This document shows, in pieces, positions 29,289-39,153 of a stretch of DNA of 64,000 nucleotides (positions within the stretch are counted from its first letter, which is position 1; every line of letters begins with the position of its first letter). The notes under the pieces are model-generated. The model was given only the letters and a program-made list of their open reading frames with translations, was not told the origin of the DNA and did not search any database. The stretch comes from Mycobacterium sp. Marseille-P9652. GTDB lineage: Bacteria; Actinomycetota; Actinomycetes; Mycobacteriales; Mycobacteriaceae. Made by a program: the position numbers and the translations under genes. Location of the stretch: the NCBI RefSeq assembly GCF_902652685.1, contig NZ_CACRUY010000007.1, positions 1 through 64,000 on the forward strand. Direction: 5' to 3'.

Positions 29289-29444
29289 CTAATGCTCCTG
29301 CCTCTGTTCCTGCCAACGATGTCCGCAACCAGCGTTCTCCCCAGCGCGGTGGGGCGTCACCAGCATGAGGCCTGACGCGGCACCCCACAACCGATCGGGG
29401 CGAAACCGGTGCGCGCACCCTCCGGCCGCCATCCGGTCAGACAT
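29289..29444 (-). pseudogene. Short frame between pstS and phoT, possible pstC/pstA remnant
   Basis: 51 codons starting MSDRMAAGG, 38 nt after the pstS stop, ending in TAG that touches the phoT GTG. It contains RFRPDRLWGAASGLML, which resembles the region before the first membrane helix of PstC proteins (x-[DE]-R-L-F, then a hydrophobic Ala/Gly stretch), but then loses hydrophobicity. This is what a deletion from early pstC to late pstA would leave. It could also be a chance frame. Confidence 0.35.
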
Positions 29445-29481
29445 CGACCCGCCGAAAACGCTGCCACTCCTTCGTGCTTGG

Positions 29482-30612
29482 TCACTGGATCGCATCGATC
29501 GCGGTAACCAACCGGTCCCTGACATTATCGGGCAACGGGACATAGCCGGCCGAGGTCAGGGCCGCCTGCCCGTGGCCGGCGACGACCGCCAAAAACGACT
29601 TGATCGCGCCCGTGCTGTCCCCGTCGTAGCCTTTCGAGCACACGATGTCGTAGCCGGCCAGCACCAACGGGTAGGCGCCCGGCGCCTCGGTGGTGTACGT
29701 CGGGTTGAGGTCGAGCAGCAGATCGTTGCCGTCGGCCACGAAGTTCGCGGCTTTGACCGCCCTGCCGGCCGTGTCGTCGGTGAGCGGAATCACACCGCCG
29801 GCCGTCCCGATCCGGGCGTAGGGAACGCCCGCGCGGTCCGCGATGCCCTTCTCGACGTATCCGATCGAGCCGGGCGCCCCGCGCACGGCGGCGACGACCC
29901 CCTCCGACGTGGCGGCACCCTCGCCCACGCCGCCCCTGAAGTCGGTGCCGATGCCGTTGGCCCAGCTCTGCGGCGCCGCGGCCGTCAGGTATCTCTGCAG
30001 GTTGTCCGTCGTCCCCGACGCGTCGGACCGGTAGACGGGCACGATTCTCGTGGCGGGCAGGGCGGCACCCGGGTTGAGGGCCGCGAGGATCGGGTCGTTC
30101 CACGCGGTGATCCTGCCGCTGAAGATCTTGGCCAGGGCGTCACTGCTGACGACCAGAGCCGGCACGCCCGGCAGGTTGTAGACCAGCGCGATGGGACCGA
30201 ACACGACGGGGAGGTCCCACGCGGGGTTGCCGCCGCAGCGCTTGGCGGCGGGCCCGATCTGGTCGGCGACCAGCGGGGAGTCGGTCGCGGCGAAGTCGAC
30301 GTGGCCGGCGATGAATTGCTCACGGCCCGCGCCCGACCCGGTGGCGGTGTACGACACGCTCTTGCCCGGGCAGGCTTGGCCCCACGCCTGGTTGAACAAC
30401 GCCACCGCCCGTTCCTGGGCGGTCGACCCTTCGGCCGTGAGGTTGTTCTTGCCGTCACACGCCGGGCCGGCCGTCAGCGCCGCAACGCGACCGCGCCCTC
30501 CGTCACCGCAGGCGGCGGTCCCGGCACACAGCCCGACGATCAGGGCTGCAGCGGCCAGCGCCCTCCCCTCCCCGACGAGCCTCACCGATCTCGCTTCCTG
30601 ACGCGTTCCCAA
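29482..30612 (-). CDS. pstS: Phosphate-binding lipoprotein PstS
   Basis: 376 aa. Signal peptide followed by a lipobox G-T-A-A-C (Cys about residue 35). The phosphate-binding fold shows A-E-G-S-T-A-Q, the T-G-S-G-A-G-R-E motif, A-A-T-D-S-P, D-A-S-G-T-T-D and G-Y-V-E. It captures phosphate outside the membrane for the Pst transporter. M. tuberculosis has no pstS at this spot, but M. smegmatis has a full pstSCAB operon here, so this looks like an intermediate state. The cognate permease must be elsewhere if the protein is functional. Confidence 0.92.
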   Translation of the reverse strand: MGTRQEARSVRLVGEGRALAAAALIVGLCAGTAACGDGGRGRVAALTAGPACDGKNNLTAEGSTAQERAVALFNQAWGQACPGKSVSYTATGSGAGREQFIAGHVDFAATDSPLVADQIGPAAKRCGGNPAWDLPVVFGPIALVYNLPGVPALVVSSDALAKIFSGRITAWNDPILAALNPGAALPATRIVPVYRSDASGTTDNLQRYLTAAAPQSWANGIGTDFRGGVGEGAATSEGVVAAVRGAPGSIGYVEKGIADRAGVPYARIGTAGGVIPLTDDTAGRAVKAANFVADGNDLLLDLNPTYTTEAPGAYPLVLAGYDIVCSKGYDGDSTGAIKSFLAVVAGHGQAALTSAGYVPLPDNVRDRLVTAIDAIQ

Positions 30613-30698
30613 CAGATGCGGGCGGCGCTGGCCACCCCCCGAAGGGAGGTTGCCTGATCACGGCAAAAGTATGCTCCGCCGCCGGCCGCACGGCATCC

Positions 30699-32389
<1,691 letters not shown>

Positions 32390-32563
32390 ATAAGGCCCCT
32401 CCAGCTCGTGGGAAAGGCATCTCCCAATTCATAACGCAATCGCACGTTAGTGGCCAGGTCATCTAACGATAACGTGCTACCAGCACTTTGGGCCGATGTA
32501 ACAGCAGTGTGACGCTGACCACCGCGGGTCCCGGGCCGAGCCGCGCCGCGAACCTGCGCGAGA

Positions 32564-33379
32564 ATGTTCCGCGTGCGCAAGGTGCTGATCGCGGCGACGG
32601 CGACGGCGATCGTCGTGGCCGTCCTCGTCCTCGGCGCCGTCGGGGTGGACTACGGAACCAGCATCTACGCCGAGTACCGACTCTCGACGACCGTCCGCAA
32701 GGCGGCCGACCTTGGCACCGACCCGTTCGTCGCCATCCTGGCGTTCCCCTTCATCCCCCAGGCCCTTCGCCGGGACTACAACCAGGTGGAGATCAAGGCC
32801 AACGCGGTCGACCACGCCAGGGTCGGGCAGGCGACCCTCGAGGCCACCATGTACTCGGTCGACCTGACTTACGCGTCGTGGCTGATCCGGCCCGACGCCA
32901 AACTGCCGGTGGGCAAGATGGAGAGCCGGATCATCATCGACTCGATCCACCTGGGCCGGTACATGGGCATGAACGACCTGATGGTCGAAGCGCCCCAGCG
33001 GGAAACCAACACCGCCACCGGGGGCGTCACCGCCTCGGGCATCTCCGACAGCCACGGGCTGGTGTTCAGCGGCACCCCCAAGTCGGCCGGTTTCGACCAC
33101 CGCGTCAGCGTCTCGGTGGACCTGTCGATCGCCCCCGAGGACCAGGCGACGCTCGTGGTCACGCCCACCGGCGTCCTCACCGGCCCGGACACCGCGAACC
33201 AGCCGGTTCCCGACGACAAGCGCGACGCGGTGTTGCACGCGTTCAGCCTCAGGCTGCCCGACCAGAGGCTGCCCTTCGGGTTGGCGCCGACGACCGAGGG
33301 CGTGCGCGGCTCCGACGTCATCATCGAAGGCGTCGCCCGGGGAGTAACGGTGACCCTGGATCGGTTCAAACAGTCATGA
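32564..33379 (+). CDS. lmeA: Mannan chain length/elongation factor LmeA (DUF2993)
   Basis: 271 aa. One N-terminal signal-anchor helix (residues 6-28), then a DUF2993 phospholipid-binding domain (about 30-270) of the tubular lipid-binding type. In M. smegmatis LmeA is a periplasmic protein needed for mature lipomannan/lipoarabinomannan. Position matches Rv0817c, ahead of thiX. A 73-bp gap follows, containing the thiX start region. Confidence 0.85.
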   Translation: MFRVRKVLIAATATAIVVAVLVLGAVGVDYGTSIYAEYRLSTTVRKAADLGTDPFVAILAFPFIPQALRRDYNQVEIKANAVDHARVGQATLEATMYSVDLTYASWLIRPDAKLPVGKMESRIIIDSIHLGRYMGMNDLMVEAPQRETNTATGGVTASGISDSHGLVFSGTPKSAGFDHRVSVSVDLSIAPEDQATLVVTPTGVLTGPDTANQPVPDDKRDAVLHAFSLRLPDQRLPFGLAPTTEGVRGSDVIIEGVARGVTVTLDRFKQS

Positions 33380-33452
33380 TCCGCGCCGGCGACGATGCAG
33401 AACGTAGTGATGGGGTGGGGGCACCTCCCGCTTGCGGGGGAGAGGGGCGCAG

Positions 33453-33863
33453 ATGTTCACCGTGCTAGTAGCGATCGCGGCGGCCATCGCCGTCGCGACG
33501 CTTGCGGGCTGGTTGCTGACGCGCCGCTCGGGGCGGGTGAGGGCCGTCGGATCCGCTTCGGATCCCGGCGCCGCCGATCTCGGCCTGTCGCCCGGCGAAC
33601 CGACCGTCGTCCACTTCAGCGCACCGTGGTGCGGACCCTGCGACCGCGTTCGCCGGGTTGTCGAGCAGGTCTGCCGGGACCTCGGCGAGGTGGCCCATGT
33701 CGAGGTCGACCTCGACGCCGACCGCGCGGCGGGCAGGCGGTTCTCGGTGCTATCGCTGCCGACCACGCTGATCTTCGACCGCGACGGACGGCAGCGTTAC
33801 CGCACCTCCGGGGTGCCAACCGCTGCCGACCTTCGGTCGGCCCTGGCACCGCTGTTGGCTTGA
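33453..33863 (+). CDS. thiX: Membrane-anchored thioredoxin-like protein ThiX
   Basis: 136 aa. Residues 2-22 are a membrane helix (FTVLVAIAAAIAVATLAGWLL), then a thioredoxin fold with W-C-G-P-C and cis-Pro S-L-P-T-T. Outward-facing thiol-disulfide activity is likely but not proven here. The start at MFTVLV follows GGGGGAGAGGGG; this G-rich site lies inside a hairpin (CTCCCGC at 33425-33431 against GCGGGGGAG at 33434-33442), which may limit translation. Orthologue of Rv0816c. Confidence 0.85.
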   Translation: MFTVLVAIAAAIAVATLAGWLLTRRSGRVRAVGSASDPGAADLGLSPGEPTVVHFSAPWCGPCDRVRRVVEQVCRDLGEVAHVEVDLDADRAAGRRFSVLSLPTTLIFDRDGRQRYRTSGVPTAADLRSALAPLLA

Positions 33864-33892
33864 TCACCGTGTCATTGGTTAAACTGGCCGGC

Positions 33893-33982
33893 GTGTCACC
33901 CCGCCTCGAGCCCACGCTCACCAAGCGCCGCGCAGTCGATCTGTGCCGCCTCGCGGGTTGTCGCTGTTGCTGTAGCTGCTGA
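33893..33982 (+). CDS. Leaderless cysteine-rich leader peptide (attenuator uORF)
   Basis: 29 codons from GTG to TGA: it starts M-S-P-R-L-E-P-T-L-T-K-R-R and ends C-R-C-C-C-S-C, seven Cys in the last thirteen residues (one more at position 18). TAAACT at 33880-33885 lies 7 nt upstream, so transcription starts at the GTG. Polycysteine leaderless uORFs have been shown in mycobacteria to act as cysteine-responsive attenuators of downstream sulfur genes; the DUF4395, cysA2 and sseC2 genes follow. Plenty of charged Cys-tRNA lets the ribosome pass and lowers downstream expression. Confidence 0.85.
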   Translation: MSPRLEPTLTKRRAVDLCRLAGCRCCCSC

Positions 33983-34083
33983 GCTGCCGCGCCCTTCTGC
34001 GTAGCGCTCGGAGCAGCCCGGATTCCACCGTGGCATGCCTCCCAACCTTTTTCGTGCATATAGGCGTATCGAGGAGCAATCAC

Positions 34084-34554
34084 GTGCCGACCGGCAATAC
34101 CACCCCTGACCCCGACGTCGTCGACGTGCGCGGACCGCGGTTCGCCGCCTGGGTCACCACCGCAGTCCTGGTCATCGCGCTGCTCGTCGCGGCGGTCAGC
34201 CCGCCCGCGGCCGCCGCCGTGCTCGCCGCGCAGGCGGTGATCTTCGCTATCGGCGCCGTCGGAGGCCCGCGCCGTCACCCTTACGGGCGGGTGTTCGCCC
34301 GGCTGGTGGCGCCCCGGCTGGGGCCCGTCAAGGAGCGCGAACCGATCCCACCGCTGAAGTTCGCCCAGCTCGTCGGCCTGATCTTCGCGGTCGTCGGCGC
34401 GGCCGGGTTCGCGGCCGGCGCCTTCCTGGTTGGAGTCGTCGCCGCCGCGGCCGCGCTGGTGGCCGCCTTCCTCAACGCGGCCTTCGGCATCTGCCTCGGC
34501 TGCCAGCTCTACCCGCTGGTGGCGCGGCTGCGCCGCACGCCCCATCCCGCATGA
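34084..34554 (+). CDS. DUF4395 membrane protein
   Basis: 156 aa. Hydrophobic helices around residues 20-65 and 100-140; near the end G-I-C-L-G-C-Q-L-Y-P carries a C-x2-C pair of the DUF4395 family, which often sits beside sulfurtransferase/thioredoxin genes. GTG start with AGGAG 8 nt upstream. It lies between the Cys-rich uORF and cysA2, so it probably shares that control and may handle sulfur or redox at the membrane. I recall no orthologue at this position in M. tuberculosis. Confidence 0.8.
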   Translation: MPTGNTTPDPDVVDVRGPRFAAWVTTAVLVIALLVAAVSPPAAAAVLAAQAVIFAIGAVGGPRRHPYGRVFARLVAPRLGPVKEREPIPPLKFAQLVGLIFAVVGAAGFAAGAFLVGVVAAAAALVAAFLNAAFGICLGCQLYPLVARLRRTPHPA

Positions 34555-34600
34555 CCACCGGCCCCCGGGCCATCTGTAGGTAATCGAAAGGAATCACCCC

Positions 34601-35434
34601 ATGGCACGCTCCGACGTCCTGGTCTCCCCCGACTGGGCTGAGAGCAACCTCGACGCCCCGAAGGTCGTCTTCGTCGAGGTCGACGAGGACACCGACGCGT
34701 ACGACGTCGCCCACATCCCCGGCGCGATCAAGCTCGACTGGCGCGACGACCTGCAGGACGCGGTCAGGCGCGACTTCGTCGACGCCCAGCAGTTCTCCAA
34801 GCTGCTCAGCGAGCGCGGCATCTCCAACGACGACACCGTGATCCTCTACGGCGGCAACAACAACTGGTTCGCCGCGTACGCGTACTGGTACTTCAAGGTC
34901 TACGGCCACGAAAACGTCAAGCTGCTCGACGGCGGGCGCAAGAAGTGGGAACTCGACGGGCGGCCCCTGTCCAGCGACCCCGTCAGCAGGCCCGCAACGT
35001 CGTACACGGCGGCGGCGCCGGACAACAGCATCCGTGCCTTCCGTGACGAGGTGATCAACGCGATCAATGTGAAGAACCTGGTCGACGTGCGCTCCCCCGA
35101 CGAGTTCTCCGGCAAGATCCTGGCGCCCGCGCACCTGCCGCAGGAACAAAGCCAGCGGCCCGGACACATCCCCGGCGCGATCAACGTGCCCTGGAGCAGG
35201 GCCGCGAACGAGGACGGCACCTTCAAGTCCGATGAGGAGCTGGCCAAGCTGTACGCCGACGCCGGCCTGGACGACTCCAAGGAAACCATCGCGTACTGCC
35301 GGATCGGGGAGCGTTCCTCGCACACCTGGTTCGTGCTGCGGGAATTACTCGGGCACAAAAACGTCAAGAACTACGACGGCAGTTGGACGGAATACGGCTC
35401 CCTGGTGGGCGCCCCGATCGAGTTGGGAAGCTGA
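34601..35434 (+). CDS. cysA2: Thiosulfate sulfurtransferase (rhodanese)
   Basis: 277 aa, two rhodanese domains (10-125 and 150-270). The C-terminal active-site loop C-R-I-G-E-R-S holds the persulfide Cys. AAGGA lies 8 nt upstream. In M. tuberculosis cysA2 (Rv0815c) is followed by sseC2, as here. Control by the Cys-rich leader upstream is likely. Confidence 0.93.
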   Translation: MARSDVLVSPDWAESNLDAPKVVFVEVDEDTDAYDVAHIPGAIKLDWRDDLQDAVRRDFVDAQQFSKLLSERGISNDDTVILYGGNNNWFAAYAYWYFKVYGHENVKLLDGGRKKWELDGRPLSSDPVSRPATSYTAAAPDNSIRAFRDEVINAINVKNLVDVRSPDEFSGKILAPAHLPQEQSQRPGHIPGAINVPWSRAANEDGTFKSDEELAKLYADAGLDDSKETIAYCRIGERSSHTWFVLRELLGHKNVKNYDGSWTEYGSLVGAPIELGS

Positions 35435-35435
35435 T

Positions 35436-35738
35436 ATGTGCTCTGGACCGAAACAAGGACTGACGTTGCCGGCCAGCGTTGACCTCGAGAAGGAAACGGT
35501 CATCACCGGACGCGTCGTGGACCGCGACGGCCAGACGGTGGGCGGTGCCTTCGTCCGCCTGCTGGACTCGTCGGACGAGTTCACCGCCGAGGTGGTCGCC
35601 TCGGCCACCGGCGAGTTCCGCTTCTTCGCCGCGCCGGGGTCGTGGACCCTTCGCGCGCTGTCCCGGGTCGGGAACGGCGACGCCGTGGTGACCCCGTCGG
35701 GCGCCGGCATCCACGAGGTCGACGTCAAGGTCGCCTAG
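35436..35738 (+). CDS. sseC2: SseC-type DUF1416 protein
   Basis: 100 aa. Begins one base after the cysA2 stop, so it is translationally coupled. An N-terminal C-S-G-P-K-Q-G and an Ig-like/CarboxypepD_reg-type beta fold (V-I-T-G-R-V-V-D-R-D-G-Q-T-V-G-G-A-F-V) are typical of DUF1416. Role in thiosulfate/sulfate metabolism inferred only from constant linkage to cysA2. Confidence 0.88.
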   Translation: MCSGPKQGLTLPASVDLEKETVITGRVVDRDGQTVGGAFVRLLDSSDEFTAEVVASATGEFRFFAAPGSWTLRALSRVGNGDAVVTPSGAGIHEVDVKVA

Positions 35739-35792
35739 ACCGGATTGCCCTGAGCGACTTGATCGACCGCGGGGGCGAATAGACTCGACGGT

Positions 35793-35891
35793 GTGGTGCT
35801 CTTCTTCGAGATCATGCTGGTCGTAGCGGTGGTCGTCATTTCCTGGTTCGCCCTGTACACGCTCTACCGCCTCATCACCGACGAATCGTGA
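35793..35891 (+). CDS. Tiny single-helix membrane protein (32 aa)
   Basis: GTG-GTG-CTC start gives 32 residues: one membrane helix ([18 protein letters not shown]) with a short charged end (R-L-I-T-D-E-S). TAGACT at 35780-35785 is 7 nt upstream of the GTG, fitting a leaderless transcript. The stop overlaps the nitrobindin start by 4 nt (GTGA), which argues that it is real and coupled. Function unknown. Confidence 0.7.
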   Translation: MVLFFEIMLVVAVVVISWFALYTLYRLITDES

Positions 35892-36547
35892 CTTCCGGCG
35901 AGACCCCTGAAGGACCGGTGGGCTCCGGCGACCGTGCGGTCGCCGCCGCCGCCGAGCGCGCCAAAGTGACCGCGTCGCGCAACATTCCCGCCTTCGACGA
36001 TCTGCCGGTTCCGGCCGACACCGCGAACCTGCGCGAGGGCGCCAACCTGCACGATGCGCTGCTGGCCCTGCTGCCGCTGGTCGGCGTGTGGCGCGGAGAG
36101 GGCGAGGGCCGCGCACACGACGGCGACTACCGGTTCGGCCAGCAGATCGTGGTGTCCCACGACGGCGGCGACTATCTCAACTGGGAAGCGCGGTCCTGGC
36201 GGCTGGACGACAACGGCGACTATCACCAGCCCGGCCTGCGGGAGACGGGCTTCTGGCGGTTCGTCAACGACCCCGACGACCCGACCGAATCCCAGGCGAT
36301 CGAACTGTTGCTCGCGCACTCCGCCGGATACGTCGAACTGTTCTACGGCCGCCCTCGCAACCAGTCGTCGTGGGAACTGGTGACCGACGCGCTGGCACGC
36401 AGCCGCTCGGGTGTTCTGGTGGGCGGGGCGAAACGCCTCTACGGCATCGTCGAGGGTGGCGACCTGGCCTACGTCGAGGAGCGGGTCGACGCCGACGGCG
36501 GCCTGGTGCCGCACCTGTCGGCGCGGCTGTCACGGTTCGTGGGCTGA
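35888..36547 (+). CDS. Nitrobindin family heme protein (Rv0813c-like)
   Basis: 219 aa. A disordered 50-residue N-terminus, then the nitrobindin beta-barrel: G-V-W-R-G-E-G-E-G opening strand-turn, G-F-W-R and F-Y-G, with the C-terminal H-L-S-A-R-L-S-R-F whose His is the likely heme ligand. Family members bind ferric heme, NO and peroxynitrite. GTG start overlapping the tiny membrane gene. Confidence 0.88.
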   Translation: MTSGETPEGPVGSGDRAVAAAAERAKVTASRNIPAFDDLPVPADTANLREGANLHDALLALLPLVGVWRGEGEGRAHDGDYRFGQQIVVSHDGGDYLNWEARSWRLDDNGDYHQPGLRETGFWRFVNDPDDPTESQAIELLLAHSAGYVELFYGRPRNQSSWELVTDALARSRSGVLVGGAKRLYGIVEGGDLAYVEERVDADGGLVPHLSARLSRFVG

Positions 36548-36653
36548 CCGCCCGCGGGTCTCGCCCGCCGTTTCCGGACAATCTCGCCCTATCCTTCTGT
36601 ACTGTTCGACGTCGCAGCGGCCCATCGCATGCCAGAAGGGAGGGCGGCGCCCC

Positions 36654-39035
36654 ATGCGTTCCGCGCGGAGAACTTCGCCCCTGCTGCGGTGGACGGTGAC
36701 CGGCGTCGGCGTCCTGCTCGTCGGCTACCTGGCCGTACTGGCGTTGTGGCCGTGGATCATTGATGCGCTGCCGCCCTGGCTCGCGTGGTTCGGCCGGCCC
36801 GGCTCGATGGCCACGCTCGCCGTCATGGTGGCGGTGCTGGTCGCGGCGTGTGTGTTGACGTTCCGCTCGGGCGGCAACCACCGGCTCGTCGGGGTGTCCT
36901 TCACCGTCATCGCGGTCCTGGTGACCATGGACGCGGTGCTGGGCCTGGCCTCGTACTGGTACTGCCACGACGCCAACCACCCCGCCTTCTTCACGCCACT
37001 CATGGCGACGGCGCAGTTGGTAAAGGGCAGCATCGGCGACTACTCACTGAGCGGACGCACCTGTCCGAATCCCACGCCCGTCGGGCTGGAGCTGGCGCGG
37101 ATCGCCGCGCTGGCGGCCATCTTCACCGGTCTGGGCGGGGTTGTGGTGGGCGTCTTCCGGTCGCAGGTCGACCGGCTGCGCGCCAACCTCGCCGACTCGG
37201 TCGCCGTCATCGTGGGCGTCGACGACGACACGCAATCCATGATCAGTGCGGTCGCCCGGACGCTCGACCGCCGCACCACGCTGGTGGTCCTCACCGGCGC
37301 GGGCGACGACCGCGTCCAGCGCGTCCGCCGCCAGGGCGCCAAGGTGGTGCTGGTCGACTTCAACGCGCCGTCCACCCTCGTGTCGCTTCGGCTGTGGCGC
37401 AACCTTTCCCGGCTCTACCTGATGGCGCCCGACCCGGCGATCAACCTGATGTGGCTCGATCTGATCAGCCGCCGGCTCGCCGAGGTCGCCCACAAGCAGC
37501 GGCTGCCGCTCATCGTGCGCATGGACGACCCCTGGCTGGCCGAGGCGTGGCGCGCCCAGCAGTTCGGCGGCTCCGACACCCGCTGGGCGGCCGATGTGGT
37601 CGGCAAGTTCGAGGTGACCGCCGGCCGGCTGCTCGACGACATCATCGCCACGGGCCAAACCAGGCACGTATTCGTCTGCGGCACTTCCCAATTGACCCTG
37701 GCGCTGTGCGCCAACCTGACCCAGCGCGCGCTCGAGCGGGAGTTCTACACCCCGCCCGGCGCCACGCCGTTGCCCGCCCTCACCCTGGTCGAGCGGGACG
37801 CGGACGAATACCTGCGCGATCACGAGTTCTATCGGCAGCAGGCCGGTTTCGTATCGGACGGGCCGACCATCGACGCCATCGCGGAGTCGCCCACGATACC
37901 CACGCTGCTCAAGCTCATCGGCGACGCCGATCCCGCCACCAGCGCGGTGATCCTCGTCGATGCGCGCGCCGCGACGACCTCCACCCGGCTGGCCGCCCGC
38001 TACCCCGAGATGCCCGTCTACGCATCGGATCTCAACACCAGCATCGCCGACGACTCGATTCAGGTCGTCGGCATGCTGCAGTCCTACTCCCTCGTGCTGG
38101 ACACCCGCGAGGGGCAGGTCCAGGACGCCTGGGAGCGTGCCGCCAGGCTGATCCACGAGCGTTACGTGTCGACGATCGACCCGGGCGCCCCGCGATCCGC
38201 GGCGGCGATGCCGTGGTCCGAACTCAACGAGTTCTACCGCGGCTCCAACCGCCGTCAGGTGCGAAACGCCCTGTGGATGGTCGAGCAGATCGCCGGGCAC
38301 ACCTGGAACACCTGGGGCAGCCCGCCCACCCAGCTGTCGGCCCGCGACATGGCCGGGCTGCCGGCGCTGGAACAGCTTGCGCTGATGGGCTTCGACCGCG
38401 GTTCGGCTCTCAGCATGGCCAAGGCGGAACACGAGGACTGGTGCCGCTACTACCGGCACAACGGATGGAAATACGGCACGCCCCGCGACGACTCCCGGAA
38501 GATCCACGACAAGCTGGTCGACTGGTCCGTCGTGGAGAGCACGCCCGACCTACTCAACGCCGCGGTGCGGAGCCTGGCGGGCACCCTGTGGAGCCTGCGG
38601 CAACTGGGTTTCCGGTCGCGGCCGCTGTGGCAGTCCTTCACTCGTTCCGGGACGGTCTCCGCCGAGCAGCACAGCAGCCCCTGGACGTGGACATCGGATT
38701 CCGGGCACACCATGCGCGCCGACGCCGGGGACTGGGCGGTGCACGAGGACGGCAAGACGTGGTCGGTGCGCGACGACATCTTCCGGGAGACCTACGAACC
38801 GGCCGGCGACGGGCGCTGGCAGCGCAAGGGCCGGGTTCAGGCGCGGCCGGCACACCCCGGAGAGGTCGTCAACACGTTGGAGGGCCCCAACACCGCCGCC
38901 GAGGGCGACTGGATCGTCCGGGGTGAGGGCGGCGAGCAATGGCCGGTTCCCGGTGCCGAATTCGCCCGTCGCTACGCCGAACTCCCGCCGCCCGCGGACG
39001 CTCGCGTTCCCGACGACGGCGACGGACCCCTATGA
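36654..39035 (+). CDS. Membrane protein with TrkA_N (Rossmann) and RyR domains
   Basis: 793 aa. Four hydrophobic segments at about 13-35, 51-69, 78-99 and 147-167, the loop between the third and fourth holding G-S-I-G-D-Y and Cys residues. Then a Rossmann unit at about 180-260 (S-V-A-V-I-V-G-V-D-D-D-T) and a second at about 340-460 (H-V-F-V-C-G-T-S-Q-L-T-L), as in RCK/TrkA gating domains. Around residues 560-660 lies a RyR-type module: M-A-K-A-E-H-E-D-W-C-R-Y-Y, then N-G-W-K-Y-G. The tail (670-793) is Trp/Gly rich. Start has GGGAGG before it. The layout suggests a ligand-gated membrane channel or sensor. Absent from this spot in M. tuberculosis. Followed 118 bp later by the TIR gene. Confidence 0.75.
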   Translation: MRSARRTSPLLRWTVTGVGVLLVGYLAVLALWPWIIDALPPWLAWFGRPGSMATLAVMVAVLVAACVLTFRSGGNHRLVGVSFTVIAVLVTMDAVLGLASYWYCHDANHPAFFTPLMATAQLVKGSIGDYSLSGRTCPNPTPVGLELARIAALAAIFTGLGGVVVGVFRSQVDRLRANLADSVAVIVGVDDDTQSMISAVARTLDRRTTLVVLTGAGDDRVQRVRRQGAKVVLVDFNAPSTLVSLRLWRNLSRLYLMAPDPAINLMWLDLISRRLAEVAHKQRLPLIVRMDDPWLAEAWRAQQFGGSDTRWAADVVGKFEVTAGRLLDDIIATGQTRHVFVCGTSQLTLALCANLTQRALEREFYTPPGATPLPALTLVERDADEYLRDHEFYRQQAGFVSDGPTIDAIAESPTIPTLLKLIGDADPATSAVILVDARAATTSTRLAARYPEMPVYASDLNTSIADDSIQVVGMLQSYSLVLDTREGQVQDAWERAARLIHERYVSTIDPGAPRSAAAMPWSELNEFYRGSNRRQVRNALWMVEQIAGHTWNTWGSPPTQLSARDMAGLPALEQLALMGFDRGSALSMAKAEHEDWCRYYRHNGWKYGTPRDDSRKIHDKLVDWSVVESTPDLLNAAVRSLAGTLWSLRQLGFRSRPLWQSFTRSGTVSAEQHSSPWTWTSDSGHTMRADAGDWAVHEDGKTWSVRDDIFRETYEPAGDGRWQRKGRVQARPAHPGEVVNTLEGPNTAAEGDWIVRGEGGEQWPVPGAEFARRYAELPPPADARVPDDGDGPL

Positions 39036-39153
39036 CGGCCGAGTTTGCGCCATGCCGAAGGCCCAGACACTGATACGGTATCGGCGCGTGTGCAACAGCC
39101 GCACGCAGGCTTTCGCCCGTTTCGTTCGATGCGGCTCACTCTAGGAGACTGCG

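Noticed and set aside
37131-37160. K+-channel filter in the RyR protein
   Set aside because: The loop before the fourth helix has G-S-I-G-D-Y, too far from T-V-G-Y-G to claim a selectivity filter.
36785-38926. 713-codon plus frame inside the RyR gene
   Set aside because: Arg/Gly-rich translation without any domain; the overlapping frame has membrane helices, Rossmann and RyR motifs.
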